NCBI GenBank assembly: GCA_034231615.1
Contig: CM067298.1
Span: 54,836,883-54,900,882, forward strand
DNA: 64,000 nt
Origin: Meghimatium bilineatum
Taxonomy: Eukaryota; Mollusca; Gastropoda; Stylommatophora; Philomycidae
Direction of reading: 5' to 3'
Of this stretch, positions 55,901-61,900 are shown piece after piece; within the stretch, counting starts at the first letter, position 1; each line of letters opens with the position of its first letter. The position numbers and the translations under genes were made by a program. The notes beneath the pieces are model-generated. The model was not told the origin of the DNA. It searched no databases and saw nothing but the letters and a program-made list of their open reading frames with translations.

Positions 55901-58900
55901 CACTCCTCGCAAGAGTACTTGCACATCAGCCCCATCAATACAGAGATCTCCTGTACCTGAACAGATCAATAATAACAGAGTAGTCAGTTTAAACACAGGA
56001 TGATTCTGTAATTCATTTCTAATATGAATGAATGATTTTCTCCAAGGCAATGAACAAGCAGCAACATATTTATACTGAGACCATTTATAGGAAACTTTAG
56101 AAATAAAAACAAATCTATTATAATTAAATTTATAGATGTTCTTCTTCTTCTTCTGCGTTCGCTCTCATATAACCACAACAAATATTTCGTGTGATTTCCG
56201 CCGGGGAGCGTGAAGTACGTTGTGCTGCAAGTTCCACAGTAGAACTGTGATTATTTGCACCCCGATTGGCCACTTGTGGTCAGGACATCCGAGGTCCAGC
56301 ACATCTGTTTTCGTCATTCCTTTATTTCTGGTTTGGTCCCTAGTTCGTGACAGCCTCTATCTGTCGCTGGGCACGCTGGTGTGTAGTGCCTCTTCGCCAA
56401 GACACCTGTTATGTACGTCTATCTGGCACGAGGTGCTCCACCGTCCATGAATCCATCTCGTGCAATTGAACAAACTCTGCCTGTGTCCATTGGGTACTGA
56501 ACCGTTTCTCATCCGCGAGCCTGGTTCCGTATGAGGAAGAACTCGCCAGAAGAGTTGGACCCTGGCTTGTTCGCCCTCCTACCCGAGGCGTCATTCATAG
56601 ACATTGTGAACCCATCACACAAGTTTGAATCTCACACCATGCGTTTGAGAGCAAGGCATTCTCAAGCTGAGCTACCTTGTCCCAATAGCGCCTGAGTCCA
56701 TCAGGTACTGAACCCTTTCTCTCTGCAAGTGTATTTCCGGTATAGGAAAGCTTGACAGTAGAGTTGGGCCAGGGCTAAAATCGTTGTCCCTTTTCTGCCT
56801 GAGCCCATCAGGTACTGAACCCTTTCTCTCTGCAAGTGTATTTCCGGTATAGGAAATTTTGACAGAAGAGTTGGGCCAGGACTGCCATCTTTGTCCATTT
56901 CTTGTCTAAGCCCATCGTGTTCAGGACCCTTTCTCTTCGCGAGCATATTTCCGGTATAGGAAGGCTCGACATTAGAGTTGGTTTAGGTCTTCTTGCTTTT
57001 CCAAATGCCCATGATTGGGTCTGGGTCTCTGCCTATAAGGATCACAGGTAACTAGAAGCTCGTCTTTAGCTAACAGAGCTTATAGTTCCCCTTTCCTAGG
57101 AACTTTTCACTTTTCATTTGCAGTTCGCGCTGCCCTCTGGCGCTGTTCTGCCCTTTCATTGTGTCATTGTACTCATTATGACATATATTTGTTTCATTCC
57201 ATGCATCCACCTTTACGTGCCTTTTACATTGGCCGCCCCTGTATGTCGACAGTGTCACTGTATGTGGTGATAGAAATGGTGTCAGAGATATTGCCTGTCT
57301 CTTTTGCAGTCAAATCTCTTTCCATCTGCTTCCTCCACATTCTCGGACACGATCCCCAAATGATTTGGCCAGAATCAGCTCGAGCTGCTGTATTTCTGTT
57401 ACCAGGGTGCACCGCGAGGGGGTACATTTGGGATCTTGGTTATCTGCTAACCCTGGGTCCGCCTAGAGATATGCGTTCCCTTTGCACCCCTTATAGATAT
57501 ATTCATATACTTTATCAATATTTTCAATCCTTATCGCAGAGATGGCGCTTAGTTCAGCCAATAGAAGCTGAAAACTAATCTGGCAAGGCCCTCATATAAT
57601 CAAGCCAAGACCAGTTTGCCTTAGCAAGTACAGCTCCTAAAGGCGAAGGCAACCAACCAAAAGGCATATGATAACAATTAAGATACAACATACAAAAAAT
57701 ACAGAGAACAAAAGAAGAGCATGCTCAAGAAAGTACAATTATAAAAAGATAAAGGTTTGTATCCAAGCAAAATACACTATAAGTATAAATGAGTGGTTAT
57801 TCCGTCTGTGTATTCATGGGCCCAAAGGGGACCAAAGAATGGCAAAACTGATTTTTGTATGCATGTAGTAAGGAGTGACTAAGGAGGTTTCATATGTGGG
57901 GTTGGCTGTCCCATTTCATTGAGGGTTAAAATGACCCAAAAGTCTTGCTGAGGTCAGATGTAATGTACCAAATTGTGCAGGTATCATAGCAAAGTTGTAA
58001 ACAATGACAACGCTTTCCATTCTTCAAACTACATCCTCCTAAACTGCAGGCATTTGAGAATGACCACAGAAGATGAAAAAGAAGTCATGTCCTTCTAGAA
58101 ATGGTTGATTCAACATCTTGATTCAGTTAAAAACTAACAAGAAAATGTAGCCATACAAGTGTGCAGATTTCAAATATTGCATACCTGTGTGTATGATAAC
58201 AAGTGTTATCACAGTTATCTGTGTGAAATATTGTTTTCCTAATGACTACCTTGATCCTCATGCTTATGTAACTTCTTTTCGCTTTGCTTTTTGCTTTATA
58301 CCTCTTTATACCTTGCAGCACAGGGGTAAAAGAGTTCTCTGGAGATGGCTTTTTTGTGTGCTTCATATATGTTTCGTTGACGCTTTTATTTCTGTAATCC
58401 ATCGTTTGCAAGGTCTTCCCATGGCTTTGTATCCATGATGTCTGTATAGTTATGCTTTTTTGAGGGGTACTGTAGATAGTAGTCTGGATGCATTTGTAAA
58501 CCACTTAATCTGTTGTCTTCTGATGTTATCTAGAATTGGATTGCAAACCTATATACCAGATCGATTGCCTTGCTGGTAAACATTTCTAAATATTTTTCCT
58601 TTCATTCCTCAGATGCTTCAATTAATTTTTTTTTCATTATATACAGGTTGTCTGTCTTTTCTCAAAAGCTTTCCATTATCTTGATTGCACCAGCTTTGTG
58701 TCTAATGCAAGCTAAAATATAACAATAAAACACTGAAATGGTTGGTGGGTAAGGAATACAGCCTTTTGAGAGGTGAGAAATGCTCCTTTCAACAACAAAC
58801 AAGTCCATCTTGGTTACAACATACTGACACAGCATGTCTGTGCTGTTCAATGTCTGCCATCAAGGGCTACTGTGATAGTGTCATTGTTTTTATTGTTTTT

Positions 58901-61900
58901 TAATGTTTAAATGTTTGCTTTCTTCACAAAGACCTTACGGTTGAAATGTTGAAAATATCTTGTATACTCTTCTTCTTTGCGTTCGTTCTCAAACTCCTGC
59001 AGATTAGCAGGATGTAGTCCGGAGAACGGAATGCATTGTCATGGTTTACAGCATTGCTGCGATATCTGCGCCTTTCAGCCTGACACATCCAACTTCAGCA
59101 TGGCTTTGGGTCACTGACCCTATATGGGATGGGACAGCCAACTCCATCCCATAACCTCCTTAGTCGCCTTTTACGACATGCATGGAAGGTAAACATTGTT
59201 GCTATTCTTTGCTCCCCTTTCAGGCCCGGCAACACACGGGCAATCTTGTATACTATTATTTGTATGTTTTCGTACTAATACCCCACAGTCGTATAGTTTG
59301 TGGGTCATCGTAAAACTTAAGACAAAACTTGTATTCTACATGAGTACTAACAATTTAAATAATGCTGGCTTTATTACAAATAACTTACTGTGCGTGGTTT
59401 CCCAAGACCTTTGGCACTAGAGCAAACTTCATTCAATTCAAGTCCTTTTTCACAGAGTAGCAATGTTCTCCCTTTTATGGGCTGTACATTATAAACTGTA
59501 GCAATCTTCACAGCTGTGTCCAATGCTTTACGGTAGCGCTGAATCAAATTCATATCATATGGAACCTCTCTGCAGATAAAATGAAAAACCATGTTTAAAA
59601 CTTCAAATTTGTGTTTGTAATTAATGTAATTATTCCTAATTCTATGTAACATCATTCACATATTACTTTAATGTGTAAAATGTCATTTGACAATATAAAT
59701 AACAACTAGACAAACATTAATCATCTGCAGTGTCATATGAAGTGGTAAAGGTGATCATGTTTCTCCACAGCTGCCTGACTTTTGTGCTGTTAAGTTTAGT
59801 CACGACCTTCTCCAGTCCCATCTAGGATGTGATTGGGAGAATTTCGTATTAATTGTGACATATATAGGACAGAATCTGAAGGACAAAATGAGGAATATGA
59901 TTAACCAGCAAGATATGGGAACCATTAGTATATAGGCCTATATACTACAATATTTGCTGAGGTAGACTGAGCTTTTATAGGTTTGCCAGAGTGCAGAAAC
60001 ATCAGCTCATAACTAGTAATAACTTCCTGTCTCTTATCCCTCTGATCTTTCTGGTGTTCATTAACTAATTAAGCTTGTATTTTCTCATAACATATCCTAA
60101 AATATTGAATTTCTTGCTATAATTTGTCTCTTTACTCCAGCATCCCTAGAACATCTTTACGTCTTCTTAGCTGACTATGAAATATTTATCAATTGATCAT
60201 CCTTATTAAAAACAATAGAATATCAGTTCCGCCGAAGACGGATGTGTCGAGACATTGCCGCAAATAAAACGGCGACACAACGCATTTATATTCTCTGGAT
60301 TATATCCTACTGGAAATCTAGTAGGACCATGGTTCATCCAGCAGAAGATCCAGCTGGATCCAGCGGAAGTTTGAGAATGAACGCTGAAGAAGAATAAATC
60401 TCAGCAGCATTCAGTTCACTTTTAACTTTATTGCCATAGAAAAGTATCATAAGTTTGATGTAACAGAAAATATTCAAATTTTTATATTCATTGACAGTGC
60501 ACCTTTGAACAGAATGTTTCTGATTTTTTAAAAAGGCAATTTGACTTGTATGTCCTAATCTGTTTGGAGCACCTTTGCCTGATCTCCTTCTCACTTGTAG
60601 TTTGGCATGTATACACAGCAAATTCAGTTTTCTTAATGAATGCTACTGTATTTGAAAGCTCCTCAGTGTTCCCATACTGCTTTCTATGGATATCCATTGC
60701 TGTGGGCCAGTGTTCCTCTCTTAACTGGTTTAGGGTAATACAGTTTGCAGGATATGTTCTGCTGTCTGTGCTGCCTGCCCGAAAAAAACATTTGTCTTAT
60801 GTTAACAGATTTAGTAAGAAAGGCAAGCTGAGTTACAAATCAGTGTCAAAAGTATTCCCATAATTTTTCAGCTCTCTAGTCAGTGGCTGACCAGAAATTG
60901 CCAGACTAGCTCACTATCACTTTTGTTCATACCAGCAATCGCACCATTCCTTGACCATCTCAGAGCATGAGCCCTGAAAAATCATTTCCTTTTTGCTGAG
61001 GGAAACATTGAACTAATTTTTGGTGCACAGGGTCAAAATAATACCGGCCTACAAAATGTGTCTGAATCTTGTGTTTACGTAGAATGCATTGCCATTTCAT
61101 GTTCGAAGCAAACAGAGTGAACTCTTAATATGATGGTGTCATTATTTTCTGTGATTTTTCTGCTACCAATAAATAGATCTGCTAATTATAATGCTACCCT
61201 TCATCATTAACTGCATCCAATGCCCACCAACTATTCCAACAAAAGATAAATGTGCCACTGTGTCCTTTTTTGAACTTTTATGATTTTGACACATATAAAA
61301 ACCCACTTCCAGTTGTACTCCTCTAAACATCTTGGTAATAGAATTGCAACAGTTGCAAAGGAATGTTGCAACTATGATAAAATGCTTAAATTTAGCGGTT
61401 TTCTTCTGGGGAAAAAAAGAGTGGCAACACTGCGAGAAAATCTAGCTTCCGTTTCTACAAGGCCTGTGTAAAAAAAAACTGGAGAATTAAGAAAATGTGC
61501 CAAGTTGAACAATCAACACACATTGAGTTGAAAGGAAGCAATTTTTTAGTGACATTCTTGTGGATAGTTTATCGATTAGGATTTGTTGGGAATTACGTTT
61601 ATTTTCAAAGAAGATATTAGGAACATGTTAGTTCAGTTATGAAATGACATTGCAAAACATTGAGTACGGACAATATGGTTTGATATTACATTGCCTTGTG
61701 TCTCTTATGAAAAATGTTAAATCTAGTCAATATTGGAGCATGAAGGTAAGTGACATCTAAGTGTTTTATTTAATTAATTATTAATTAAATAAGGCAAAAT
61801 TTATTATTTTCAAAATTATATAAGATTGAATTAATTCATTTCAAAAAATATATGTTACATGTTAGTTTGATTATGAAACAAATTTATAAATATAATATGC

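Noticed and set aside
56605..56690. Functional tRNA gene
   Set aside because: A and B boxes are visible, but no acceptor stem or anticodon arm pairing; also seven other tRNA-like heads here belong to SINEs.
57159..57578. 139-residue plus ORF
   Set aside because: Falls within repeat F. The inverted copy at 44740-45250 does not keep the frame open.
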